Below are positions 22,841 through 36,854 of a DNA stretch of 64,000 bases, in pieces. Position 1 is the stretch's first letter. Each line of letters starts with the position of its first letter. The translations under genes were made by a program, and so were the position numbers. Source of the stretch: Stratiolaelaps scimitus (taxonomy: Eukaryota > Arthropoda > Arachnida > Mesostigmata > Laelapidae). A model generated the notes under the pieces. That model had not been told where the DNA came from. It saw nothing but the letters and a program-made list of their open reading frames with translations, and did not search any database. The stretch lies in the NCBI GenBank assembly GCA_019614645.1, contig JABWDB010000002.1, forward strand, positions 16,405,501 to 16,469,500. The letters are read 5' to 3'.

Positions 22841-25800
22841 CTTTGGCGGCGACAGCTGCCTGGTGATGCCGCCACGCCAGCAGTGGCATCAACAGATGAC
22901 GCAATACGCACTGCTACGTTGGCCGCCTTGTGAGCGTCCCTGTTTGTGTTAGATTATGCGCTGCGACCTCGAACTAGAGTCTATGCGGAGCAGAGGTTTC
23001 GTTTACCGACTATATATATATGTGTGTGTGTGTGTATGTGTATATGCACGTGCCTATGCACAGGGGTATAGCTGTTGTCGTTGTTTTTCAAGTTTGTGTA
23101 AGATTTAAGTAAATCTATCCTTGTGTGGTGCGCCGATGTGTCATCTACAAAAAATTGAGCTGGGTCATAATAAGCTCAGCTATGCTGCACCGCCAACGTG
23201 AAACTTCCCGTTATTTGTTTATCTCTCGACGGCCAGCAAAATATGGGATGCTAGGAGTCGGCAAAGCATCGCAAGATTCACTGGTGTATATTGTGTTCGT
23301 TGCAATCAGGCCATTCAAATACGATATATCCTCTGAATCAGGTTGGTCTCTCTGCTGAATCTGAATCCACATATGAACTACGTTTATTGCAATGACGAGC
23401 TGCCTAGAGAAGGATTACGATGTTCGACTTGGAATGCTTATTAATATGTATAGCATAATACATAGTTGTCGTCGAACGCCAATAATCACTGGTAGCACTC
23501 ATTGAAAAGCTCAGCAGACTACTTCCGCATGGCCGTCTAGCTATTGACCCGAACTAAGCACAGCAAAGAAATGTATCAGATACATCATACGAGCACGGCA
23601 GACGTTCATTGGGTGCGGATGTGGCTTGAGCCTGCCTGTCTCAGCCGAATCTCGTCGTGCAGCGGGGTCAAAATGTTCTCTCTATCAGTTTTTCTCTGCG
23701 TTGCCATCGAGGGTCTTTTCACTCTCCATTCAGCTGTTGCCTCTCTTCGAATATCTGCTTGTATAATTTTGCTCTCGCATAGAGATCGATGACTTCTTCG
23801 TCGACGCCGTCCCTAGCTTTCACGGCTATGCATTCGAGTAATTAGTCTGGGAAATATCTGAATTGAGATACATTCATTTCGATTCAGTTTCCGTGCTAGC
23901 TTTATTGACACAGTATATGGAATACATTTTGTGACTGTGGACGGTACCGAAGGACAGTGCCGGCGCTGAATAGGTACGTCGCGGAAGTTTCGATCCATAA
24001 TAATACTAACAATGATGGCGCAAGGGGGCGCGGCAGTGATGTTCCCAACCCCATGAACCGGGTGTCAGTGAACCGTCGTCAAAAGGAATTAATTCAACTC
24101 AATTCAACAGAAGTACACCTGCCTTCAGAGGACTATACTTGGAACCAAAGGGTACAATAATCTATGTACAAAGACCCAGAGAAGCACTTGTGAAGGATGT
24201 TTTCTTTCGCAATAATCGGGGTGCAGCAATAGAAATTAGCTTAGTAACTAACTAAGTAACTAAGCGCTATTCTCTTTTCTGTTTTCAGGTACGTACCCTC
24301 GACAGTGGAGAGCAGTCATCGTTGCTGAAGAACTATTCTTTCATATCTACGTATGATAGTTTAGCTTCGCGTATGAAGTGCTTCCGTGTAAGGGTATCCT
24401 AAGTCGAACGTAAATCTAATGGACTCAGGATATGGCGGGTTCAAATTGAGGTCAGCAACCGCACTTCACAAAATTATATATATATATATGTACTACACCT
24501 CACCCTAACTCGCAGTCGCGTGTATATGTAAAAAGTGGCACCAGGATTGGTTAACATTAATATGCGCCCGGTTGTGTCCTGTTAGTTGGCGTCCCGCGCT
24601 CCAAACGGCCCGACGAGTTGTGGCGCACTTTTGTAGTGGAGGCATGTACCATGCCCCCCGTGGCGGCGGCGGCGGCTGGCGGTGGTCGTGGTGATGATGC
24701 CGTTGCTGCATAGTCTCGCTTTCTCTGTATCGCAGCGACGACAAACGCTGTTCACCTCGGCTGTCGCCTTCGCCTCCTCGGCTTCTTGGCCTCGTCCACT
24801 TACACCACCACCGCTACCGACATGCCGGGGTTGTATAACGAGGTTGTTGTCCTTACGTTCTAATAAGTACTTGCGTCGTATGCAGTACTAGCCGCTGAAG
24901 TTGTGACCACGACCTACCAGAGCTATCGTTTGTCAGCTCAGGAGCTACCCGGCGGCCGGTCGAGGGGCCTGTACAGTGAAGGTGGCAGAGGGGCATTAAA
25001 GGGGCGCCTCCCTGTGAGTCTTGCCAACGACCCGTTGTCATGAAAGTGGATAAGAGCGGTGCTGCCTCCTCCGACATCGGAAGCGGCCGCGTGAAGCCAG
25101 TGGAGGCCTCGGACCCCGCATCTGCCGCCTGGGAGACAGACAGGAACTGTGGGGCGAAACGGAGCTAGAAAGAGAGGGATTGCGACAGGGCCTCGCGCCA
25201 TTAACTACACCGCTGCTGCTGCTGGCGTAACTCGGTCGGCAGCGGCCAAGCGTACGGCTGGTCGACAACCGTCGAGGAACGTCGAGGTGGCGGCCATACA
25301 GCGGTCGTTGGACCGCTGAAGACCACGACCATGATGGTTTCTCTCTGAGCGAGCACCGTAACTGTTAGGTGTTGGTAGGCAGGTATCTAGCTAGCTAGGG
25401 AGAAAGGAAGCTACCCAGGACGCTACACACTTACACACACACATCCGCGAGAAAACGATTGCATAGCTTTCCTCTGTCTCGTCGCCAGGAACGGGGAATT
25501 ATCAGGGGCAGGTGGGAGCGTCGATTCGGGAGAATGTGGGATGGTGACGAACCGCCACTTCCACTACCGTTCACAAGCCCCACCTTTCATGCTTGCCAGC
25601 TATGGCCACCAACACCAGCAGCACCTTCCACCTTTGCGCGAACCTGAAAACGCAGACGATGTATAGGGGCGAAGAGTAACCCTAACCTCAGGGGATACCG
25701 TCGCGAGGGTCTACCACGGCTATGGCTGGCAAACTTGCTGCCTCGGACATTAGCTAACGGCCGACGCTGCCGTCCCCCCGACGTGGTGATGGGGCGCGCC

Positions 25801-28800
25801 TCATGGTCATTACATGGTCGCTCGGTCTGCAGTCAGCCAGACATCGCATCGTGGCAGTCGGTGCCGTAGTGCCTTGTGCGCAAGGATGCAACGACATTGC
25901 CAGGCACAAGCCACGCCAGTGGCAGTTGCTCGTTGGTGTTGTCGGACGCGACACTGCCTAGCTGGCTGCGAAACTCTATGCACACGAAGCAACTCCGATG
26001 GAGACGGTGACCGCGACGGCGACCAGCCACAGCACGGGCAGTCAACGAAGCGACACGTTGAGATATGTGCTGGGATGGTTAGATAAATGAGAGTGCTAGT
26101 AATGAGAAAGATACCGGGTGAGCAGGAGCCGCTATGCTGGAAGTAGCCAGAGGAAGAGTCACGATGAAGGAGGGCCAGAGACCAGGGCCGGCTTGAGAGC
26201 ACCTCACGCCTCTCCTCTCTGCTCACTGCAACGAATACGAAAAATGGAGGAGAGCCCTGCGTTCAGTGGACAGCCAGCTTCGCTTTCCTGCTCTGCCCTG
26301 CATCAGGGACTACTTCTGTTTACTGCCACTGCGACGGTAAGTACGAGAAAGACTTGTGCGGCATAGCAGACCTGCGGACGTCCCGGACTACGCTGGACCT
26401 CTCCGTCAGATGCTGGTGCAGACGTCGCGGTCATTGCGAGGGCAGGCCGATGCCGCAGAATGTCCGCATGACCTAGCAGAGGAGGCTCGTAAACGAGGAG
26501 AGGAGCGGCGACCGATAGAAGAGAAAGCCTAGCGGGAAGATCTGCTGCTGCTGCTGCTGACGGGCGGAAAGTTGCGAGACAGGAAGTTGCGCGGAAGCAT
26601 CGAATCTATTACAGACTACATACCAGCAGCTAGCAGAGCCGAGTGGATATGGCGTATGCGCGTAGAATTCGACCCACAACACTGGCCGTCGACAGATACG
26701 ATACGGATTTCTTAAAGGGGAAAAAACCTGCTCGGCTGACACAGGAAACCATATGAAAAGCACATATACATATAAGCAAAACCTGTATTTTGCATTACGT
26801 ATCTTCGCTGGATCCTGTATCCTGCTACCCTATCTGGCTTAGTGCAACGGCTACCGACGAATCTCTATGTATGAAGGCTGTGGGAAAACAGACTGGCTCC
26901 AGCGAGCATCGTTCTGTGCCATCAGAAATCCTGCCCGTGCGGTTGACGACCCCCGTTGATTCCTGTACCCGTGACGCACGCCTCCCCCCCGCCAAATATC
27001 GGCAGCGTGATTAGACGCGAGCGTTTAGCAGTCGCCAACTGTGGGATGGAGTGTAATTGAGAGAGAGAGAGAGAGATAGTGGCATGATAAGTAGAAATAG
27101 TAATGTGAGAAAAACGATGATAGCACACACTATTTAGACATAATGGACTCGAGAGACACGAAGAACAAGAAGAAGGCGTCGCATGAAGCTGGTGCAAACT
27201 AGTCGATCGATACTGTGCCCAAGTGGAATGAACCGTAAATACGGGCACAGGGCTATTTTTTGTGCTTTGTTTACTTTTGCCCATACTACCCATAGTGTTT
27301 AGGGTGATGAATAGAAATGGAGGGCAATTATTGTACAAACGGGGCTTCTTCCACCATTTGCGAATCTTATGTATGATATAATCTCGTTCGTAGGATTAGC
27401 TGATACACGACTAATCATCATTGGCACCAGACGTCGCTATACCATACCTAACTCTTGATGCTTTAAACGCGGTTGGCCTCGTTGGAGAGCGGCTCGTCTC
27501 TGTCGGGGGCGGGGCAGATTTCGCTGTTGCAAAAAAAATCACGGGAGCGTTTTGACTATGGCGGATATGACGACGACAGCACATCCGTGCTCCGTGCATA
27601 CGTGCTGTACTACGCGTGCACGTATGTCACGGAAGAAGCTATAGTCCGTCTATGGATCGCGCGTTCGTCTATGAATAATGTCGACACAGCAAAAACGAGC
27701 TCTACCGACCAACCGCCGATCCAGGCCGCCCCGCAACCGATTTGATGCATAATAGTTAGCGTTGGCACAGAGCGTCTCTCTTATAGCAGTAGCAGGGGGT
27801 GGTTCACGTATAATCGAGTGAAGTTGACTAGCTCGTGTATGCGAATATCTCCCAGAGAGTGGTACATATATTACAAATCGCGATAGCGAGACCGGACATT
27901 CTGGAGCAGCAGGTGTCACTGCTAAGGATCGGCCGATTGAGTAACGCGTTGAAAAAAACGATACACGCGCTAGGGAAGATGAAGCAAGGCAGGGCGTCCC
28001 GCAGATGAAGGCGGTATCTTCAAAGTATTCGGTGATGATTCACTACATAGTGACGGGAATACTCATAGGGGACTGGATAGATGAGCACCGGGCGAACGAT
28101 GGCGAGCTGAGCGATGGGAACTTAAGGGAACCAGGGAGACCCTGATGGAGCTACCAGCAGCCATATTGCATAGTAGGTGTACCTAGAGTCTTGGATGTTT
28201 TCTGCATAGTTCAGTGCGGTGCAAAACGTTGAGCGGTCGACGATGTAATAATGTTCAATGAATACGCGTGTGTAGCTCGTATGCAGTGTTCAGAGTACTG
28301 GATACCTGAAAGGTATCATACAACGAAGTCTCTCACACTAATATCACCAAATGTACTAGTTGATCTGTTGGTTTTCCAGACCATATTTTATTGTGCAACA
28401 ATACTCGAGATGACCAAAGGGTAACAACACCGAACAAAGACAGAGTGTTACTTATACACATCAGAAAAGCCAATAGTGAGAAATAATAATAATAATAATA
28501 ATCGTATGTATCCTGTTTCTGGTCCGCACCAGCAGTATATTCCAGTAATTATGTTGTTCGCACCACCTCGATGCTCGGTCGACTTCGAGTCCACCGGAGT
28601 CGTCGTTGATCCCGGTTTCCTCTGTTGCCATTACAGCAATAACAACTGCCGCTGTTGTTATTCCTCTACAGCTAGTACTAGACACTATAAGCAAAACGCG
28701 TTCGTCGCTATTCTGAATAACAGTAACGCTTGTGTTCTTTGACCGCGGATCAGACCTCTATCATACAGTGTTGCTGTAATCCTACTCCTGGCCTTCGTCG

Positions 28801-30065
28801 TGCCTTCATATTATTATATTATTATGATTATTATTACGGTGAGACTGTACATGCGAATTGTCACACGTGTCGCCTGATATCGGTGTATTGATATCACACG
28901 TGTTGTGTACGTCAGGTGGCAGCGTCCGTAAGAGTATGATTCAGGGGCTGTGATCGCCTGGGATATTTCGCCATTTATCCCGTCACATTGGTTCGCATCG
29001 CAGTCGCGCTATTTGTCTGATACATTGAAGCGCATTGGAACGTTGCGATCTCGCCGGCGATTTTACCCATTCTTTCCCCGCAGTGTGAGCCCTACGCCGC
29101 AGCTGTTACTGCAACTGTATAATTAATATACATATATATATATGTATATATTATATATTTTTTTATAAATAAACATTGTACTAACAGCAGCAGCAGCAAT
29201 AGCACGACGACCTAGTTGGACGAGACACATCGGTAATAGATAGGAGAAAGAACAGCACTACAACGAGAATCTCCGAACGGTGGCAGTATTGGAAGTGAAT
29301 GTCAGTCAGTGGCTACGTGAGAGCGCTGGATGATGAGAGTGTGTTTTGCCACCGCAGTCCGGCACAACAGAACGTGACGTTGCTCCCTGCTCTTCATGCG
29401 ACATCAAGTGTGCCCTGCCAGCCAGCCAGCGCCGCCAGAGGCTGCGTCTCCGCGGCCGTCTTCTCTTATTGTTGTTGTGTCGTTTCTTGGTTAAGCTCAC
29501 GGCCGATACTAGCTGTTTTCACAGTGACGCTGCTGCTGCTGCTACTGCTATTGGCTGTATCTTCTCATCGTCGTAGCGTCGACTGGAAACAACGTAAGCG
29601 GACACCCCCGCACACAGCGAGAGCCAACCATAAGGGTAAAGTGGCCCAATGCTAGCGACAGACAGGAACGAACCGACTAGCTGAGCACTGAAAGGGTGGG
29701 GATACCCGAAATACGACGCGAAACGCATGGCAATACTGCATTTCGACTGCTGTCTGGTACTATTTAGAATCAACGTGCTCGCGTTACCTGTATTTGATTT
29801 TTGATAGTGTATAGTTCTTGTATAGGTAAAGAGGGTTCGTGTTTCGTTTCAGTCTGGACGTCTATGAAAATTGGCAGAGGCGAAATGGTAGCGATACAGG
29901 ATATCTAACCATACAGTTGACTCGGGGATCCCATAGCGTACGATAGAGAATAGAGACAAAGGTAAACGGAGGAATTCGAAGCAGCTAAGTTCTTGTTTTC
30001 CGCTTGCTCAATGTGAATTAGTTCACTACTAATGACAAAGCCTACTTGTGCATATGTCACAAGCT

Positions 30066-30096
<31 letters not shown>

Positions 30097-30166
30097 GACA
30101 ACTAAAGGATCTTTGTCTGTAGTTGGCGTCAAATCATGAATCCTTATTATTGGGGCGCAAATTGGC
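22841..30166. other. No gene recognised
   Basis: Contains CTG/CGG runs near 24660, TA tracts near 22997 and 24477, a GA tract near 27057, an AAT tract near 28486, and an imperfect hairpin at 28863-28903. Frames of 80-138 codons near 25.8 and 27.0 kb lie in GC-rich DNA, are open on both strands, and were not distinguishable from chance. Confidence 0.45.
28863..28903. repeat. Imperfect 14-bp hairpin around ACACGTGT
   Basis: ACACGTGT, a 5-nt bulge, then GATATC pairs with GATATC then ACACGTGT across a short loop. The stem is two self-complementary words (CACGTG-type and GATATC) placed symmetrically. Confidence 0.5.
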
Positions 30167-30529
30167 TTGAAAGCCTCACGGGTTGGGTTATCGTTAGGAA
30201 CGCTGGTTGCTCCGTTTCAGGGATGTGGCGAGCCGAGACGATACGCCGCTGTGGAAACGCAGTGTACTGATACGCTGGCTGGACCGCATGACCACATATG
30301 TCGGCCGGTGGAAGAGGACAGATTGGTTGATCTTGCCATAGTATCTATGCATAATAGTAGTGGAGTCGAAGCGACAAACGGCTTGCGCACTAGCCATCCG
30401 TATACGGCACCGCATCTCATTGAGTGTATTGCCTTACGTTATAGCAACAGGGTTATTTGGCCGGTGCCGATTGTTGCGGTTGCTGTCATCGTTATTGCCG
30501 GACTTTGTTATCTACACACAACTGTCTGA
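30167..30529 (+). CDS. Candidate exon with C-terminal membrane segment
   Basis: This 120-codon frame opens with TTG (so an exon, if real) and ends at TGA. The predicted peptide is soluble and cysteine-containing for about 95 residues. It ends with a hydrophobic stretch Val-Ile-Trp-Pro to Gly-Leu-Cys-Tyr (about residues 96-116) that could be a tail anchor or a single membrane helix. Codons are mostly purine-first. No family was recognised and no splice sites were established. Confidence 0.2.
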   Translation: MKASRVGLSLGTLVAPFQGCGEPRRYAAVETQCTDTLAGPHDHICRPVEEDRLVDLAIVSMHNSSGVEATNGLRTSHPYTAPHLIECIALRYSNRVIWPVPIVAVAVIVIAGLCYLHTTV

Positions 30530-31708
30530 TTAGGTCTCCCTGATTCGGTCGCTCCGTAGATACGACCGGTGGCTCAGAAGTTCAAAGTTGCTCGAGTCAG
30601 CCAGAACGTCGTCATTGAGATCAATTTGAAGGTTATTTAGCGTTACGATTAAGCTACCATATGGCTCGACTGTACGTCGGCTGTCCGTAGATACGGGTAA
30701 GCATGGCCATTAACTGTATTCAACGATAAATCGCCTCAGTCGCCGTTGTCAATCCTCCTGCTTCTCCGTGGCCGTGGACTCGCTCCAGCTCACTTCTGTA
30801 TGTACGGCTTCGCAGCAGCCAGGGCTTGATAGCTTTCGAGTTGCCATTAGCACTTCTTTTATGATTGGCTTAGTTCATCTCGTTCACCGACTTGTGCTAT
30901 CTTTGGTATCATAACGACCATCTAGGCACTATCCATAAGTCGACGGTGTTGTTGTTGCTGTTGTCTGTTGGTTGGAATCAGTCATACTTTTCCCCGATGC
31001 TAACACAATGCCTCTTGATGGAGGTTTTGACAGCTGCAAGCTTCGCCGTCCGTTGGTTGGCGGTAACGATGGCTGACGCAGTTGTTTCGTGGCTGATGTT
31101 GATGTTGCTACTGCTGCTGCTGCTGTTACCGCGTCTGGCTATTTGTGAGAATCACAGCTATGAGAATCGATAAGTGTTGTGTATGCATGAGAGGGCTGTA
31201 TGCCTGTCTCTGCCATTCGCCTGCCCTGAGTCTCGCCCGGCCGAGTGCCTTCTCCATCGAGATCGTATCATATACTCTGTTGTCGGGGTGGTTAGGAATA
31301 CACGACAGCAGATGATACAACAGCCACGAGGGTTGGACTCTACTAGGTTACCTAGACAAGTCAGCAATATTGTGGTTGCCGCAGTGCGCGGTAGACTCCT
31401 CGAACGGTCGAGTGCCTGACAACAAACGCACCGGTGGCGAACAGCAGGTTCTTTTCGACTAACGGTGATTTGATGGCTACTCAAACAGCTTAGATGAAGG
31501 ATAGCCGGCGCGAGACTGTTATCACAGCAAAAGAAGGATATACGGTATAAAATATATCGTAAAATATAACGTATATAAAATACGTCATCAGTGGCTATTG
31601 CGACGAGCGAAAATAAAAATATTCAAGCAGGTAAACAATACAAAAGGTTAGTTAACGTTATGTGACAAATTGTCCTGTCAATCAAACGTATGTCGTCTTC
31701 GATTGTAA

Positions 31709-31761
31709 CTGGAAATTATGCAATTGTCACGCGCAGGCGGTGATAATTGCATGATTTCCAG
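31709..31761. repeat. 22-bp hairpin with 9-nt loop
   Basis: The left arm (31709-31730, starting CTGGAAATTATG) and right arm (31740-31761, ending CATGATTTCCAG) pair over all 22 positions in RNA, with two G-U pairs. The loop is GCGCAGGCG. In DNA the arms differ at only two sites, and both differences keep pairing if the plus strand is transcribed. Pairing stops abruptly at the outer end, so the lower stem of a standard miRNA precursor is missing. A (TA)n tract lies just downstream. Confidence 0.85.
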
Positions 31762-34700
31762 GAAATATATATTATATATATATATATATATACCTTACCG
31801 AAAAGAAGGTTAGACACTCCGCGTGCGTTTAACCCTCTTTTCGGTGAGATCGCGTGGACCTGCTTTTTTAGGATCACCTTTGCCGTACAGGTTTTAGTAC
31901 TCAGCCGAATCAAGCTTTAGATTCTGTGCAACAAGCATCGGTACCAATGAACATGTAATGTCAAATAACCACACAAAGTGTAGACGGATATTGTACAAAT
32001 TGGCTCATTTATCAGTACGTAATAGTTGGACACGGCAACCTTCACCGTTTCGACCTTACGGCCGTTCGATGAGTACGACCACGCTTTGCTTGAGATGCAA
32101 TGACGAATCTGGGCGATAGCCCAACCAGGGATATCCCATAAACACGATGGTGGAATTGCGCAATTTCTACTATGGTGGGAGCAGCAGCAGCAGAAGCAGC
32201 AGAGGATGGAACTCGTTGGAAACAAGGTGCGTGGTCCAGGAGTAAAGGGAGTCTGTTGAGTGTCTCCGGCTGGGCAGCGAACGAATGGATGTGTGTCCTT
32301 CTGTATGTCTATATGTTTGCCTGCCTATTTGCCGACAGGCTCAGCTGTGCTAACAGGGACCGTGCAGTCGGTCTGCACCAGCCGTCGTCCGAGGCAATCC
32401 TTGCCAATGAAGGGAGCGAGTGAGCGAGCCGGCCCCCGCTGGCCCTTTCGTCGTCTCAACCTCTGGACGTCCAACCCGTCTGTGGACGCTTGCCCGGTCC
32501 AAGAATTGAAAGCAGCGGGCGGCGAGGGATACGTTGGAGGGATAAATCGGCCGGGGCACTACCGGCATCGGTTTATCGTCGAATTCGTTCGAAGGAGGAT
32601 GGTGCTGGTGGCGATGGTGCTGAGCCAACTCCCGTCAAGCCCCAGCGAACCCCCAGAGAAGCGCGCGCACACACACACAAAAGCCACTGGACGTAGAATT
32701 GTTTGGGCGATCGAGTGCGAGCAAAAGGGAAGGAAAAGGAGATATTGAAAAGATCGCCTTAAGGCAATCTATAATAGAATATATCGAGGAAGCGAATGAT
32801 TGATAAAAACATATTATTCCTGTGGCCGGATAGATCTCAATGGATAGATTGGTTTGAGTTGGTGTCTGTAATGCCAGCAAATGTCCGGCTCCTCTGTTTG
32901 GTTTTTTTTACCAGATAGACTACTGCCAGTAACAGCAGCAGCAGCAGGCGAAACCTTGACTAATAGCCATTTTTTTCTTTTTTGAGGAATTAGTCCTGCA
33001 GACTGTAGGCCGCTGGGGAAAATTGGGCCACGGGTCGATTGTCTTGGTTCGCTATCGATTGCGGTTGTCCATAGCTGCGAGTTTCTTGACGCAGCGTACA
33101 GCAGTGAAAGCAAACGGTCTATAATACATCGAGGGGCGGGAAACCCAGCTCGAAGAAGCAAATGAAACCGCACCAAGCAAGTACGCAAGCAACCAAACTC
33201 GATGATGCGTCCTTTCTATTAAGGGGAATAGCCAGAGATGCCTTCGCAGAGATGCAGCTGCGAGATTGTGTTGATGCCATATAGGCGTATTCCATTTATA
33301 ATATATGAGACCCTCCATCACGTCCAAATCGCCGGCCTGCGACGGGCTGCCGTGACGGACAGGAGCAAGACCAGGACGATGATAACGTCAACCCGCTGTT
33401 GTGTGCGGAGAAGGTGAAATACGGAGTCATTTCAGGTGCATACATATTCAAAGACATACGCTTCTCGCGTTAGCCGAACGCTTAACACCTTCTTAGCAGG
33501 AACTAGTGACGGCAACAATGAGAGCCTCGGGGCCGCACCATATGGGGATAATCCTCACCCCTGCAAGCGAACGTGTTAGCAGGATTCGTGAAAAACGCTG
33601 CTGCGACGGGGCCACGATATCCCTGATATCGTGTGTACTTATCGTTCCATGAGTGCGGCAGACGTCGTATGATTGCCGGTAATTGGGTTGTGTCAATTTG
33701 TTCGCTTGTGCAACCTTGTGATAGCGAATGCATTGGACTGCAATAGATGGTGCTCCAGTAGCTCATTCTTTCCAGTAGCATAACTGGCAGTCCAGGGAGA
33801 CTTCTAAACAGATACTGGCACTATGCTCTACGTTTTTGATAGGTGTCCGTTGTGATTTGAAAAGTATCCATTTTGAACTGATAATGGCGTGTATATATAT
33901 ATATACCCGCAGTCACAGTCGTTCGTTGTTCTCCCGATGAGTACCATAGGCACAAATCCGCACCGATCTGTATCCGGAGCGCGCACCTACCCAGAGTCGT
34001 CTACAGGAGAATCGTAGTGAGTGGATAGAGATGAGGGAGAGGTAGATAGAAAGAAGGAGGCAGAGAGAGAGAGAGAGACGATAATATATGGTAATCTACG
34101 GGGGGTCATGATAAAGCTTCGAAATTCGGCTCCGCTTTCCCCGGCAGCTGAGCCTAAAGCCTCGGCTTCGGGCGGGGCGGACCCGACCGGGCGCACCGGG
34201 TAAAACGCCAGGACAGCGAACTCTGCCATTGCCACCGCTGTTGCTGCTGCAGTAGCTGGGCGGTAAAGGAGGCTGGTGGCGGTCGGTGGCCGGCTCATGG
34301 GCTTTCTCGTAGGGAAATGCTAATAGAGTTCTCCTCCTGTTCCTGCGCCGCTCCCTAGCGGCAACGCAATGCGGTGCTGAGCTATGCTATGCGATACTAC
34401 GTCGGCAAATGCGTCTGGTTAGCCGGCAGCTAAGACGCCCAGCCAAGCTAAAGCAACCACAGAGTAGCCACCCGTGGTTGCCCGCATCGGCCGGCGAGTG
34501 AGGGCTCTGCTTCAGCCGGGCGGGAGAATGGCTGAGTAGTGTGTATTATGATATTACTATACTACTAGTACTACTATCACCACTATATGGGATACGTGTG
34601 GGCGAGAGCGCGTTTGCGAGCTAACGAGTTAGGTTAGACGCCAGCACAACACCTGCTTACCTAACGGTCACTTTTACCCGAACGGCGCCGCCCCCGCTCA

Positions 34701-36854
34701 GCAAGCTCCTCCTCCAGCGTCCGCTTCGGTTGCGCCTATGCTATGTAACCAACCCTCCTGGGTATTTCTCTCTCTCTACATTCGCTGCCTTTGGAATTAG
34801 ACAAGACTTGATTATTATTTGGGTATTATAACACGGGGGCGCGCCCGCACATTTGGGGCTTGGGAGGTAGCGTGGGGTGTGCGTGATGGGGCAGAATATT
34901 GCCGTTATGGCGAAAACAAAAGGCTAATCGGATGAATCGTAGGTAGTGAAATGGCGACGAGCTAGTTGACGATAGCAGAAGAGACAGTGCACTAATAATA
35001 ATAATAAATATAATACAGTGGACAGGGTGTTGATTGCGGCATTGCTGGCCGCTTGTTAGAGGCTTGTTTTGTGGGGAGGCTCAGGATGCAGCCAGCATTT
35101 GTTAATTTGACAATTACGTATCTGGAATTGTGAGCTCCTCCAGTACCGCTGTGTGGATTCAACCGACCTTGCCAGCCAAATCGCGATTTCTGCAGATCGA
35201 ACCTGCGATCAAAAATTGTGCTCTACTGTTCGTGCTTTCCATGGCAGTCGCACTCAGGGATACGAATTGGCTACCCAGGTGCCACGCTGCCACACACGTG
35301 GGTTAAGCTCACCTAACCCAAACCATCCAAGAGACCTGTTCTTCCCTCCCCTCTCCGCTTCTGCATATATAGTATCAGATGTTTATGGAGCGTCGGGTGC
35401 GTGCACTCTGGATAGGAGCGTGAACGAACGCATTTGCAAATGTGTTGGATCGATGCTCCAGAGCCCAGGGGCGCTCGGCTAGAAAAGTTTATTCACGCGA
35501 AGTTTTACCTCCCCCCCTCGACGAAAGCGGGCTCCATTTGCCTGTTCTCCATATGGAAGGAAGAAAGCTCTTGCAGTTTGTTCGGCCAATTCCGCTCACC
35601 CCGCTTATTACGAGACACCCCCGAATGAGAAGGGGATGCAATCCGTGTTGGCAGAAACAGAGCTGCTGGTGGCGACAGCGAGCGGCGCTGGTCTGGGCGA
35701 CTACCAACAGACAGGCGTTTTACCGAAGAGTGATGCTGCTGCCTCTGGCGCCGGCCGCTGCGGGCCGCACCTGATCTCTTGAACGCAGCTGAATTTACAC
35801 CGGCGCATTACGGAACCGCTGGCAGAAAAGGCTTCGGCTGGTGGCGGGTGGCGGGTGGCGGCATTGCCGGCAGGCGGCCACATGCACATACGTATAATTC
35901 TCCCATGTGGAGGAGCTTCATCCTGTATCCTTTTCGTTCCCCGAGGGATTCGACGTGGTTAGGAAGCGGGCGGGCGGGCGGGCGAGCTGTCGGCATGGGC
36001 GCAAGAGGTAGATCATAAAGAGTATTACAGAAGGCAAGAAAGTGAGCAAGGGAGATTAGCTGAGTAACAGTACATTCATTAGTTAGCGTTTATAATAAAG
36101 GGTAAACCAGAATCATTAATGTTAGATGGTTGGCAAAGACTGCAGGATAGCATACGCGGGGTCTTCCGCCGCTGCTGAGGCGGTGACGACAGCGAGGGTG
36201 GCCACGCCACAGACAGGAGTCTGTAACGTTCCATTCTACGTGGCTCGTGATGGTGTGCTCTCTTATGAAAGCAAGCGCTCGTCTTTTCAGCAAGATACTG
36301 ACGGCGTAAGGGATTAACTAGGCAGCAGCTAGACAGTGTGGCAGCGATGTGGGAAACCAAGTTTTGGGCTAAACACAGTGGGATACGCGTGTGCCTTGCC
36401 TATAGGCAGGAGTGTGTAGCTTGGGGAATTGGTGAAGTCAAATCAGGTGCGCGTAATGACTAGCTGATAGTGTGGTGTTGCTAACACTGTTCGACGGAGG
36501 CTCAGCAGCTGCTGCTGAAAGGAGTCACTCCATTTGCATATACGTATCTTCGTTGTACATTTACAAGTAAACGTAGTATGCCTGAGCATCATTTTGGTGT
36601 TTTCGAGTATGCGATTGGATGCGATGTGATCTTCTTGTCGTGAAGAGAGGTTTATCAGCCTAAGTTGTGTTAGTATGTAGCGATTTGAGGATTTATTACA
36701 TGGATAGATGATAGGGATGCCTTGAATGTATGAGGACAAAATGCAAGATTTGACATTATGGAACATGCCATAATAGCAATTGGAATAGAGATATAATTGT
36801 AGTAATATTGATAGCATAGTACCGCTGAATACGCAGCTTCTTCGATTTTATGAG
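31762..36854. other. No gene assigned; several chance-length frames
   Basis: Frames of 90-162 codons near 32.26-32.75, 35.15-35.77 and 36.44-36.82 kb have no supporting signals. A perfect 9-bp hairpin CACGATATC/GATATCGTG lies at 33613-33633, and a G-quadruplex motif at 35968-35982. The AT-richer minus frame at 36443-36817 starts with ATG and a hydrophobic leader, but its codons do not look like coding DNA. Confidence 0.4.
35968..35982 (+). other. Four-run G-quadruplex motif
   Basis: GGGC is repeated so that four GGG runs are separated by single C bases, the tightest loop arrangement. On the plus strand, DNA or RNA could fold as a parallel quadruplex. It may also be just a (CGGG)n microsatellite. 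Confidence 0.75.

Noticed and set aside
24430..24456. GGGTTCAAATT resembling a B box
   Set aside because: The final CC is missing and there is no tRNA fold around it.
35190..35215. Minus-strand GCAGGTTCGATCTGC resembling a tRNA T-arm
   Set aside because: The B-box end reads TCTGC instead of NNCC, and no acceptor, D or anticodon arm is present upstream.
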